From contig DAOVEQ010000066.1 in assembly GCA_030668905.1 (NCBI GenBank), positions 1-6,144 of the forward strand: a DNA stretch of 6,144 nt, given 5' to 3'. The notes below the pieces were generated by a model. That model worked only from the letters and a program-made list of their open reading frames with translations. It was not told the origin of the DNA and searched no databases. Shown here piece after piece: positions 1 through 5,534 of the stretch. The position numbers and the translations under genes were made by a program. Positions within the stretch are counted from its first letter, which is position 1. Each line of letters opens with the position of its first letter. The stretch comes from Thermococci archaeon. GTDB lineage: Archaea; Methanobacteriota_B; Thermococci; Methanofastidiosales; B48-G16.

Positions 1-8
1 GCAATTAG

Positions 9-26
9 AAAAAACTGTGATTTTTT
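9..26 (-). terminator. Probable transcription terminator of the pilus-like operon
   Basis: Just after the last stop codon of the leftward operon lies an inverted repeat, six A, six other bases, six T. Read leftward it ends in a run of six T followed by CT. Archaeal RNA polymerase terminates at T-runs, and the arrangement would also work in the opposite direction for a convergent gene beyond the left edge. The stem is only A-T pairs, so the T-run rather than a hairpin is the likely signal. Confidence 0.45.
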
Positions 27-28
27 AT

Positions 29-418
29 TCATTTGTACCACAAATATATCTTTATTTTATATATGAAACTTTCATCATCTACTATTTTTACATATCTGCA
101 TGTAACAGAGGCTCTATCAGTTTCTCTTCCATATCTCTCGTCATTTATTTCCAGGGCATAATCAACATTTTCTGGAATGCACTCTCCAATCTTTTCGTAA
201 AGGAGATCGGGATCATTTTTCAGTGCATAATACAAGAAAGACGTTTCTTCATACGGAAGAGAATCCAAAACGATCAATGTGTCATCTCCAAGATTTTTAA
301 GTTCTTTAAGGTCAGACTTCTCAAGAGTGAGCTCTTCTGATGTGTATGTAAGAAAGCTGATCATCAAGATCCCTGCAAGCACGGATTCCAGAATTCTTGC
401 ATATCCTCTTCTATTCAT
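29..418 (-). CDS. Small pilin-like membrane protein, last gene of the type IV filament-like operon
   Basis: This 129-residue protein has a short basic leader (MNRRG), one hydrophobic segment (about residues 9-25) and a soluble C-terminal domain, which is the plan of archaeal minor pilins. RRG at residues 3-5 followed by E11 resembles a class III (prepilin peptidase) signal, with predicted cleavage after G5. The middle part (D-D-T-L-I-V-L-D, residues 45-52, and I-P-E-N-V-D-Y, residues 81-87) resembles a pattern I recall from archaeal minor pilins; that is family recall, not a search result. C80 and C107 could form a disulfide outside the cell. The frame is open further up to an ATG at 457, but the ATG at 418 is preferred: it follows the previous stop by four bases, has GGTGAT upstream and puts the signal at the N-terminus. 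The function is assigned only by shape and operon context. Confidence 0.72.
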   Translation of the reverse strand: MNRRGYARILESVLAGILMISFLTYTSEELTLEKSDLKELKNLGDDTLIVLDSLPYEETSFLYYALKNDPDLLYEKIGECIPENVDYALEINDERYGRETDRASVTCRYVKIVDDESFIYKIKIYLWYK

Positions 419-421
419 GGT

Positions 422-427
422 ATCACC
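422..427 (-). promoter_or_regulatory. Ribosome binding site GGTGAT deciding the start at 418
   Basis: GGTGAT lies three bases before the ATG at 418 and contains the TGA stop of the preceding gene. It matches the GGTGAT part of the archaeal consensus GGAGGTGAT and favours the shorter start over the ATG at 457. Confidence 0.6.
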
Positions 428-848
428 AGTAATATAAATAGAACTTTCCAAGTTCATTATCCATTATTATGGGCCTTTCAAACTTTTTAACACTTTTTTG
501 TTGGGGTATTTCTTTCCCGTACATAAATTTGTAACTTGCGCTGTCTAAAACTATTCTAAAGTTTCCTTTTATCTTCAAGATTTCTTTTACATCTTTATAT
601 TCCATTTTCATAAGCTCTTCTACCTTTCTTTTATCCAGAATATTTGGACTCGAAGCTAAACCTATTTTCTCTACATCTGAAGAATCCCAGTTTTCTGGAG
701 ATCCTCTATTTTTTAAAAATGTTTCTAAAAGCACTTCTCCTTCTAAACTTTCATTTTTTTCATGATCAAAAGAAAGTAGAGAGTAGATCACAAAAGAGAA
801 AGAGATCATGAAAATTAAAAATCCGACTCCAAACTCTATCTTCTGCAT
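423..848 (-). CDS. Small pilin-like membrane protein with GxPxNW motif
   Basis: This 141-residue protein has one N-terminal hydrophobic segment (about residues 7-26) and a soluble domain. That domain carries a pattern I recognise from archaeal minor pilin-like proteins: LLETFL then G49-x-P51-x-N53-W54, then I62-G-L-A, then N-I-L-D-K-R-K-V (69-76), then M-x-Y-K-D-V-K (82-88). No basic-G/A prepilin peptidase site is evident; the N-terminus MQKIEFGVGF has E5 just before the hydrophobic stretch, so it may be inserted without processing. It ends in an aromatic strand (F-Y-L-Y-Y-W), much as the next protein ends in Y-L-W-Y-K. The ATG at 848 is chosen over 887 because of the Shine-Dalgarno in front of it and because the longer form would overlap the upstream gene by 38 bases and bury the membrane segment. 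It is probably a minor structural or priming subunit of the filament. Confidence 0.75.
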   Translation of the reverse strand: MQKIEFGVGFLIFMISFSFVIYSLLSFDHEKNESLEGEVLLETFLKNRGSPENWDSSDVEKIGLASSPNILDKRKVEELMKMEYKDVKEILKIKGNFRIVLDSASYKFMYGKEIPQQKSVKKFERPIIMDNELGKFYLYYW

Positions 849-849
849 T

Positions 850-1689
850 TTACACCCCCAAAAAGTAAAATACGATATATGAAACAACTATCATCGCTAT
901 GCTATGCTTTAGCCCAGATATGACCTTGCCATTTATTATTTTTCCCATAATAAGCCCGTTAAAAAATCCTTCCAGCATTAAAAGCCTGAAAAATAATATT
1001 CTGTATCCTTCTAAGGATATTCCATATATCATCCCTCCTCCTTCTATCGTTGACATAGGAACTAAAAAAGCGTGATAAAGTAAGACAGTCATGGCAAGGA
1101 AAAGGCCGAAAATCATGTACATTATTATCATATAAGGTGCAATATTTCCTTTCAGCTCTCTCTCTATCTCTTTTAATTGTTTGGAGTTTCTGGAAGCTGA
1201 GCTTAAGACTTCTCTTATATCTCCTCCAGAACGGTTAGCTTCTATGATGAGATAAACGAATTTCTCTATAAAAGGACTCTTTACAAAAAATGCAAATCTT
1301 CTTAAAACTTCTTCAAAAGGAATCCCCCATGTTATGAGCCTGTGAATTTTTCTTACTTCATCTGTGAGGATACCGTAATCCCTTTTGGAACATATGGCAA
1401 CAGCCTGTGGTATACTCATCCCAGAGTCTACAGATGAAGATACGTCCGCCAAAAAATCCGGGAATATCTCTTCACATCTCTTTATCTTTCTGAATTCAAA
1501 GTATCTGTAGGTAGTATAGGGAAGAGCTCCTATTAAAAACGAGAATAAGATAAAGTCATCATAAGATTCTGTATTGAAATAGAACAGCGTAGAATAAAAA
1601 AGTAGAGAGATCGTAATCATTAAAGGTATAACTATCAACCCTATATTTCTGAGGTTCCAGAAACTTTCTTTCAGTTCTTTTTTCTCCAT
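850..1689 (-). CDS. TadC/FlaJ-type (GspF family) membrane platform protein, second of two
   Basis: This 279-residue inner-membrane platform protein is of the T2SSF (GspF/TadC/FlaJ) family. It would anchor the motor ATPase and pass its movement to the growing filament. Hydrophobic segments are at about 14-37, 46-62, 184-208, 231-250 and 262-278. The cytoplasmic T2SSF region runs from about 73 to 180 with F-P-D-F-L-A-D (76-82), S-G-M-S (89-92) and the family's N-R-S-G-G-D (152-157). The C-terminal part G-L-I-M-G-K-I-I-N-G-K (245-255) and G-L-K-H-S (259-263) matches the glycine-rich helix hairpin typical of archaeal TadC/FlaJ proteins. The start at 1689 is preferred over 1713 because GGAGG sits six bases upstream and the shorter form leaves one base between the genes. 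It probably forms a heteromeric platform with the preceding gene product. Confidence 0.88.
   Translation of the reverse strand: MEKKELKESFWNLRNIGLIVIPLMITISLLFYSTLFYFNTESYDDFILFSFLIGALPYTTYRYFEFRKIKRCEEIFPDFLADVSSSVDSGMSIPQAVAICSKRDYGILTDEVRKIHRLITWGIPFEEVLRRFAFFVKSPFIEKFVYLIIEANRSGGDIREVLSSASRNSKQLKEIERELKGNIAPYMIIMYMIFGLFLAMTVLLYHAFLVPMSTIEGGGMIYGISLEGYRILFFRLLMLEGFFNGLIMGKIINGKVISGLKHSIAMIVVSYIVFYFLGV
853..859 (-). promoter_or_regulatory. Ribosome binding site GGGGGTG for the gene starting at 848
   Basis: GGGGGTG differs from the archaeal consensus GGAGGTG at one base and lies four bases before the ATG at 848. It abuts the TAA stop of the upstream gene, which suggests translational coupling and decides the start. 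Confidence 0.6.
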
Positions 1690-1690
1690 C

Positions 1691-2542
1691 TTATTCCTCC
1701 GGATATATAGCATCCAAAAGCAAGATAAACAGTATAGAAAACCCCGGGACTACAATATATGTAAGAATGTTGAGGACATCATCAAACGTGAAAGGACCTA
1801 TTTTTTGGGTAGAGAATAATTTGAATATACTTATAGTGACTATTAAAAGGAGAATCAGAAAAATAAAAGATATAAAGATCTCTGAGTATATCCCCAGTGT
1901 ATCCGTAAACTCTTTTCTTGTCTCCCTGTAATCGAACATGATTCCATCAGCTTTATTCCTGAGATATACGTTTAAATCTCCGCCAGAACGGATGGTGGCA
2001 ACAATGCCCTGGAGAAGATCACCAAACTTTTTAGAAGGAGTAATAAAGGAGTAATCTGCAAGCACGGTAACTATGTCCCTCCCAAATACCTTTGATTCGA
2101 TAACTATATTCTTCGCTTCTTCTGTTATCTCGCCATATAATGGTGATTTTGCTATATTTTCAAATATTGTTATAGGAGCTACCCCTGCCTCTGCCATGGC
2201 TGTCATATAAGTGATAGAATATGCCAGTTTTGATTCTATGTCTCTTCTTCTGTTCGATGTTACGAATCCAGGATACAGATAAAGTATTATAAGTGTTATC
2301 AGGAGTATTATGGGAAGAATAATCAAAAAAAGTACATTTAAACGAAAATAATAGTAGAGAGCAAAAAAGATTCCCAGAAAAAATATTGTTATTAGAAAAA
2401 GCGTAAATAGAATCATGCTGATATATTCATAGATGCTTATCTTCATATTTGCTCTTTTAATAGTTTTTTTGAGTCCTTTAAAACTATCTTTGAAGAGTTT
2501 CTTTACAATGCCGCCAAAAAGCATGAACGCGAATCCGTACAT
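1691..2542 (-). CDS. TadC/FlaJ-type (GspF family) membrane platform protein, first of two
   Basis: This 283-residue membrane protein has a basic N-terminal stretch (about 13-34) and hydrophobic segments at about 41-63, 68-90, 222-243 and 259-277. The T2SSF cytoplasmic domain lies between the second and third (about 100-215). It shows the family pattern twice over: M-A-E-A-G-V-A-P near 116-123, and F-G-D-L-L-Q-G-I (173-180) followed by R-S-G-G-D-L (185-190). It is a diverged relative of the following gene product. Each is about half the size of the fused platform proteins seen in some archaeal archaellum or pilus systems, so the two together probably build one platform. The ATG shares a base with the ATPase stop (TAATG) and has GGAGG six bases upstream. 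A later ATG (M33) lacks a ribosome binding site and was not chosen. Confidence 0.87.
   Translation of the reverse strand: MYGFAFMLFGGIVKKLFKDSFKGLKKTIKRANMKISIYEYISMILFTLFLITIFFLGIFFALYYYFRLNVLFLIILPIILLITLIILYLYPGFVTSNRRRDIESKLAYSITYMTAMAEAGVAPITIFENIAKSPLYGEITEEAKNIVIESKVFGRDIVTVLADYSFITPSKKFGDLLQGIVATIRSGGDLNVYLRNKADGIMFDYRETRKEFTDTLGIYSEIFISFIFLILLLIVTISIFKLFSTQKIGPFTFDDVLNILTYIVVPGFSILFILLLDAIYPEE
1696..1700 (-). promoter_or_regulatory. Ribosome binding site GGAGG deciding the start at 1689
   Basis: A full GGAGG lies six bases before the ATG at 1689. If the ATG at 1713 were used, this site would lie inside the coding sequence and 1713 itself would have no comparable site. Confidence 0.75.
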
Positions 2543-4140
2543 TAAGATCCTCCAATCTTTTCCAGAACTGACTGCGGATCTTTATAATAAGATGCAATTA
2601 CATCTGCCACATCTTCGTAGAATCTTATATTGTTGTCTATCATCCATCTTAAGACTTTTTCTCTGTTTTTTATCTCCTTTTTTATATCATCAAGAGAAAC
2701 TCCAATTTTTTCACTCATTTTTTCAAGAAGATAACTTCTCCCCGTAAATTCAAATGTGTCTTTAAAGGGATTCCATTCATAAAGCGTATTCGTAATCACC
2801 TCATTTGTTGTTGGATCTAGATCTATAATCTCCACTATCTGGCTTATTCTTCTCACAAGCTTACCCTTAACTTTGGCTCTCTGTTCAAGGAGAATGCAGT
2901 CTATATTCTTTATCAGGATTCTGGGTACATTTATAGGATCAGATTCCAATCTGTGAATAACACCCTGTGGAGAGTCTGCATGAATTGTGCCCATTGCAGC
3001 ATGTCCCGTAGCAACTGCCTGGAATAAAGTATAAGCTTCTTCACCTCTTACTTCACCTACAATAATGTATTCAGGTCTCTGCCTCAGTGCCGATTTCAAA
3101 AGCTCAAACATATCTATCTCCCCAAGCTTTTTTTCTCCTATCATAGGCCCAAAACCTGTCCTTGTTACAGAGGGGATCCAGTTTTCATGCGGCAAATTTA
3201 ATTCTGGTGTGTCTTCAATCGTAATTATCTTCAACTCAGGTTTGATGAATAGTGATAGAGCATTGAGGGTAGTAGTCTTCCCAGAAGCTGTGCCTCCAGC
3301 GATGAGTATAGAAGATTCGTGTTCCATTATATACCAGACATAGGCTAACATTTCAATCGAAAAAGTACCAAATTTAAACAGATCCACAGGAGTGAAAGGG
3401 TCTTCTCTGAACTTTCTGATCGTGAAAGTAGACCCTCTCATAGTAACCTCTTTTCCGAGTGTAAGCTGGACTCTACTCCCGTTAGGTAATGCACCGTCTA
3501 AGAGAGGCTCTGCCACTGAAAGATGCCTGCCGCATCTCTGTGCCATTTTGATTATGAATGAATCCAGTTCTTCGTGCGTTTTGAAGATTACATTCGTTCT
3601 CATTGATCCATAAAACCTATGATACACGTATATTGGAATTCCAGGTCCATCGCAACTTATATCTTCGATATTTGGATCTTTTGTAATGGGATTTATCTTC
3701 CCATATCCTACAAAATCTCTAAGAATATAGTAAATTATTCTTTCTTTTGAACTGGGATTTATCTTTACCTTGTATTTTTTGATTATCTTTTCTATTTCGT
3801 TTCTTACAAAAGTTTTGAGCTTACTTTCATCGTACATGGAAAAATCTATGGCCAGTGTGTCTTCCAAAACACTCACGATCTCACCTAAGATCATTTCTTC
3901 CCTGATCACCAAACCGGGCTCCAGGACTCTGTAAAGCAGTGATTTTTCCTCGGGATCGAAAAATATGTTAACAAAAGCATAAGGGTAATCCATGGGGTAC
4001 ATCATATTCAATTTTGTAATATGCGTTTCCAGAATTTCATCAGAAAGGTGAGGATCATTTAATCTTACAGCATCTATACTTCTTATATCAATAGGATCGG
4101 GATATTTTTTTTCCGGAATTTTTATTTTCTTTTTAAACAT
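2542..4140 (-). CDS. Type IV filament/secretion motor ATPase (archaeal TadA/FlaI/VirB11-like, GspE superfamily)
   Basis: This 532-residue cytoplasmic ATPase should form a hexamer that powers subunit insertion at the membrane platform. The N-terminal domain (about 1-200) has the family's R-D-F-V-G-Y-G (141-147) and N-I-E-D-I-S-C-D-G (157-165), followed by the R-H-L-S-V-A-E-P (205-212) and D-G-A-L-P-N-G-S-R (215-223) stretch. The nucleotide-binding domain has Walker A G-G-T-A-S-G-K-T (282-289, K288), the Asp box I-T-I-E-D-T-P-E-L (306-314), Walker B with I-I-V-G-E-V-R-G (359-366, E363) and the His box G-H-A-A-M-G-T-I-H-A-D (379-389). All catalytic motifs look intact. A C-terminal helical part (about 465-530) follows. 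No intein interrupts the Walker A region, an insertion known from some archaeal KlbA-type ATPases. It starts at a TAATG overlap with the upstream pilin-like gene, with only a weak Shine-Dalgarno (GAGTTGAT). Whether it drives assembly, retraction or both cannot be told. Confidence 0.95.
   Translation of the reverse strand: MFKKKIKIPEKKYPDPIDIRSIDAVRLNDPHLSDEILETHITKLNMMYPMDYPYAFVNIFFDPEEKSLLYRVLEPGLVIREEMILGEIVSVLEDTLAIDFSMYDESKLKTFVRNEIEKIIKKYKVKINPSSKERIIYYILRDFVGYGKINPITKDPNIEDISCDGPGIPIYVYHRFYGSMRTNVIFKTHEELDSFIIKMAQRCGRHLSVAEPLLDGALPNGSRVQLTLGKEVTMRGSTFTIRKFREDPFTPVDLFKFGTFSIEMLAYVWYIMEHESSILIAGGTASGKTTTLNALSLFIKPELKIITIEDTPELNLPHENWIPSVTRTGFGPMIGEKKLGEIDMFELLKSALRQRPEYIIVGEVRGEEAYTLFQAVATGHAAMGTIHADSPQGVIHRLESDPINVPRILIKNIDCILLEQRAKVKGKLVRRISQIVEIIDLDPTTNEVITNTLYEWNPFKDTFEFTGRSYLLEKMSEKIGVSLDDIKKEIKNREKVLRWMIDNNIRFYEDVADVIASYYKDPQSVLEKIGGS
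2549..2553 (-). promoter_or_regulatory. Ribosome binding site GGAGG for the gene starting at 2542
   Basis: GGAGG, encoded in the last codons of the ATPase gene, lies six bases before the ATG at 2542. It supports independent or coupled initiation at the TAATG junction. Confidence 0.7.
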
Positions 4141-4580
4141 TAGATCAACTCTATTCTTTCTGTTTCATCTTCTTTAAGATAAACTACCTTTATTTCTCCA
4201 GCCCATATATCCTTTCCTGCTATTATGTCCTCATCTATATTAAGATAACTTCTGATCGAATAATCCAATTTGGGGCTGTAGACTTCTACATATTCTTTTG
4301 TGAGTTTGATCTTATATAAATATCCATTTATTTCCTTAGGAATCTGCAATTCCTTTACAATTTTTACATGTAGAGCATCTATATTTTTTCCTGACAGATA
4401 CGTTTCCGTTATTCCCTTAACAACGTACTCTCCTATCTCCCCCATTTGTGCCTTCGTATTTCTTGTATTTACTTTATCCTCCAACTCGCTCATAGATGCG
4501 TAGACAAAACTCACTAAAAAGACTCCCAACATCACTAGAATTATGGCATCCGTTATATTCATCAAAGCTTTTTTATTCAT
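4140..4580 (-). CDS. Small pilin-like membrane protein, first gene of the type IV filament-like operon
   Basis: This 146-residue protein has the basic leader MNKKA, a single hydrophobic segment (about 9-29) and a soluble domain of about 115 residues. K3-K4-A5 followed by D11 at the edge of the membrane segment resembles an archaeal class III signal peptide, with possible cleavage after A5. The later part I-P-K-E-I-N-G-Y-L-Y-K-I (80-91) has the look of the P-x-x-I-x-G-x-x-Y-x-I pattern found in archaeal pilin-like proteins, as I recall it. It leads the operon and overlaps the ATPase gene by one base (TAATG), so subunit and motor are made together. There is no Shine-Dalgarno before the ATG, in keeping with a leaderless message. 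It could be a minor pilin or an abundant subunit; the sequence alone does not decide. Confidence 0.75.
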   Translation of the reverse strand: MNKKALMNITDAIILVMLGVFLVSFVYASMSELEDKVNTRNTKAQMGEIGEYVVKGITETYLSGKNIDALHVKIVKELQIPKEINGYLYKIKLTKEYVEVYSPKLDYSIRSYLNIDEDIIAGKDIWAGEIKVVYLKEDETERIELI

Positions 4581-4602
4581 TATTATCTATTTTTCTTAAA
4601 TC

Positions 4603-4617
4603 TTTTTTAAACTTTCG
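4603..4617 (-). promoter_or_regulatory. BRE plus TATA box for the pilus-like operon (leaderless)
   Basis: Reading leftward, CGAAAGT (4617-4611) fits the archaeal BRE consensus cRnAAnt at every position and runs straight into TTTAAAAAA, a TATA-type box. The box centre is about 27 bases before the ATG at 4580, the usual distance from a TATA box to the transcription start in archaea. This predicts that transcription begins at or next to the ATG, giving a leaderless message. The lack of a Shine-Dalgarno before this gene agrees. Confidence 0.7.
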
Positions 4618-4628
4618 AAAACGATCGC

Positions 4629-4638
4629 AATATTTTTT
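4629..4638 (+). promoter_or_regulatory. Possible TATA-like element for rnz (weak)
   Basis: AATATTTTTT is centred about 28 bases before the rnz ATG at 4662, the distance expected for a leaderless transcript. No strong BRE precedes it. The near-symmetric TTTTTTAAA at 4603-4611 could instead serve this direction with a leader of about 28 bases. Confidence 0.35.
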
Positions 4639-4661
4639 AGTAGAGAAGATAAATTAATCTC

Positions 4662-5534
4662 ATGAAAGTTATTTTTTTAGGAACTGCAGCATCTAAACCT
4701 ACAAAGGAAAGAGGGCTTTCCTCCATAGCGTTACAGTATAAAGGCAATGTAGTTTTGTTTGACTGTGGAGAAAATGCACAGAGGCAGATGCTTTCTATAA
4801 TAAAGCCTTCTAAGATATCTTCAATGTTTTTAACCCATTTTCACGGGGATCATATCTTAGGAGTCCCAGGATTATTAATGACTATGTCGTTAAACGAAAG
4901 AAAAGAGCCTTTAGACATATATGGTCCAAAAAAAACAGTTTATTTTCTCAAAAATTTTTTTAAATCAGGATATTTTGGAATAACTTTTGATGTAATTATA
5001 AAAGAGCTGAAAGATAAAGATATTATTGACTTTAAAGAATTTTATGTCCAGTCCTTTGAAACTAATCATGGTGTTCCTTCCTTAGGATATGTATTTAAAG
5101 AAAAAGACAGGAGAGGAAGTTTCATGGAAGAAAAGGCAAAAAAACTTGGAATAAAAGGAAAAATGTTTGCAGAGTTAGAAAAAAATGGAAAAATCTATCT
5201 TGACGGTAGAAAAATAAGACTAGAGGAAGTAACAGATCCGAAAAAGATAGGAAAATCGATTGTTTATACAGGTGACACTCTCCCGGTAGATATACCTTTT
5301 GAAGAATGTGATCTCTTAATTCACGACGGCACCTTTTTAAATGATCAGGACAGGAATGACACATACCATTCTACAGTAAAAGAAGCCTGCGAAACAGCTG
5401 TTAAAATAAAAGCAAAAAAACTTGTTCTGACACATATAAGCCAGAGATATAGCATTGACGAGATTCAGGAAGAAGCTTGGAAATATTTAAAAGATACGAT
5501 AATTGCAGAAGATTTCATGGTGATTGAACTTTGA
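4662..5534 (+). CDS. rnz: Ribonuclease Z (tRNA 3' processing endonuclease)
   Basis: This 290-residue zinc-dependent endonuclease of the metallo-beta-lactamase fold cuts the 3' trailer from precursor tRNA next to the discriminator base, before CCA is in place. The length is that of short-form archaeal and bacterial RNase Z. Metal-ligand motifs are all present: H59-x-H61-x-D63-H64 (in T-H-F-H-G-D-H), H136 (T-N-H-G-V-P), D205 (Y-T-G-D-T) and H258 (L-T-H-I-S-Q-R-Y). H236 in Y-H-S-T is the family's conserved H-S-T histidine, although the residue before it is Y rather than the usual G. The N-terminal strand K-V-I-F-L-G-T-A-A and D-C-G-E-N-A-Q-R-Q (34-42) are also typical. The charged, glycine-containing stretch about 145-190 is the tRNA-binding flexible arm. 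The start has no Shine-Dalgarno, which suggests a leaderless message. It overlaps the next gene by four bases. Confidence 0.96.
   Translation: MKVIFLGTAASKPTKERGLSSIALQYKGNVVLFDCGENAQRQMLSIIKPSKISSMFLTHFHGDHILGVPGLLMTMSLNERKEPLDIYGPKKTVYFLKNFFKSGYFGITFDVIIKELKDKDIIDFKEFYVQSFETNHGVPSLGYVFKEKDRRGSFMEEKAKKLGIKGKMFAELEKNGKIYLDGRKIRLEEVTDPKKIGKSIVYTGDTLPVDIPFEECDLLIHDGTFLNDQDRNDTYHSTVKEACETAVKIKAKKLVLTHISQRYSIDEIQEEAWKYLKDTIIAEDFMVIEL
5519..5524 (+). promoter_or_regulatory. Ribosome binding site GGTGAT supporting the TTG start at 5531
   Basis: GGTGAT within the last codons of rnz lies six bases before TTG at 5531. In that frame a TGA at 5525-5527 blocks any earlier start, and no ATG or GTG occurs until the ATG at residue 45, so this site marks the start. 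Confidence 0.65.

Larger units (their letters stand above)
4581..4661. other. Divergent intergenic region between the two operons
   Basis: This 81-base AT-rich gap separates the outward-facing pilin-like and rnz genes and must hold both promoters. It contains a clear BRE/TATA pair for the leftward operon, a weaker TATA-like stretch for the rightward one, and two GC-centred palindromes, TTTCGAAA (4613-4620) and CGATCG (4622-4627), between them. Neither start has a convincing Shine-Dalgarno. Confidence 0.7.

Noticed and set aside
17..340. Plus-strand open frame of 107 codons
   Set aside because: It lies wholly opposite the pilin-like gene at 29-418, shows no recognisable pattern and has a composition (many Y, F, I) typical of an antisense shadow.
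2433..2747. Plus-strand open frame of 104 codons
   Set aside because: It is antisense to the start of the first TadC gene and the end of the ATPase gene, with no ribosome binding site or family pattern.
3065..3613. Two plus-strand open frames (3065-3343 and 3392-3613)
   Set aside because: Both are antisense to the strongly conserved nucleotide-binding part of the ATPase gene; they are shadows of that coding constraint.
2542..4140. Possible intein in the ATPase
   Set aside because: The Walker A, Walker B and His box stretches are contiguous and the protein has the normal length, so no intein is present.
4300..4503. Plus-strand open frame of 67 codons
   Set aside because: It is antisense to the first pilin-like gene and has no supporting start signal.
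29..4580. Archaellum (flagella) operon
   Set aside because: There is no archaellin, FlaH-like or accessory fla gene, the platform is split over two genes, and the small proteins lack archaellin-like sequence.
5122..5364. Minus-strand open frame of 80 codons rich in Leu, Phe, Cys and His
   Set aside because: It is antisense to the RNase Z flexible arm and catalytic region; the apparent Cys/His content comes from reading that gene backwards.
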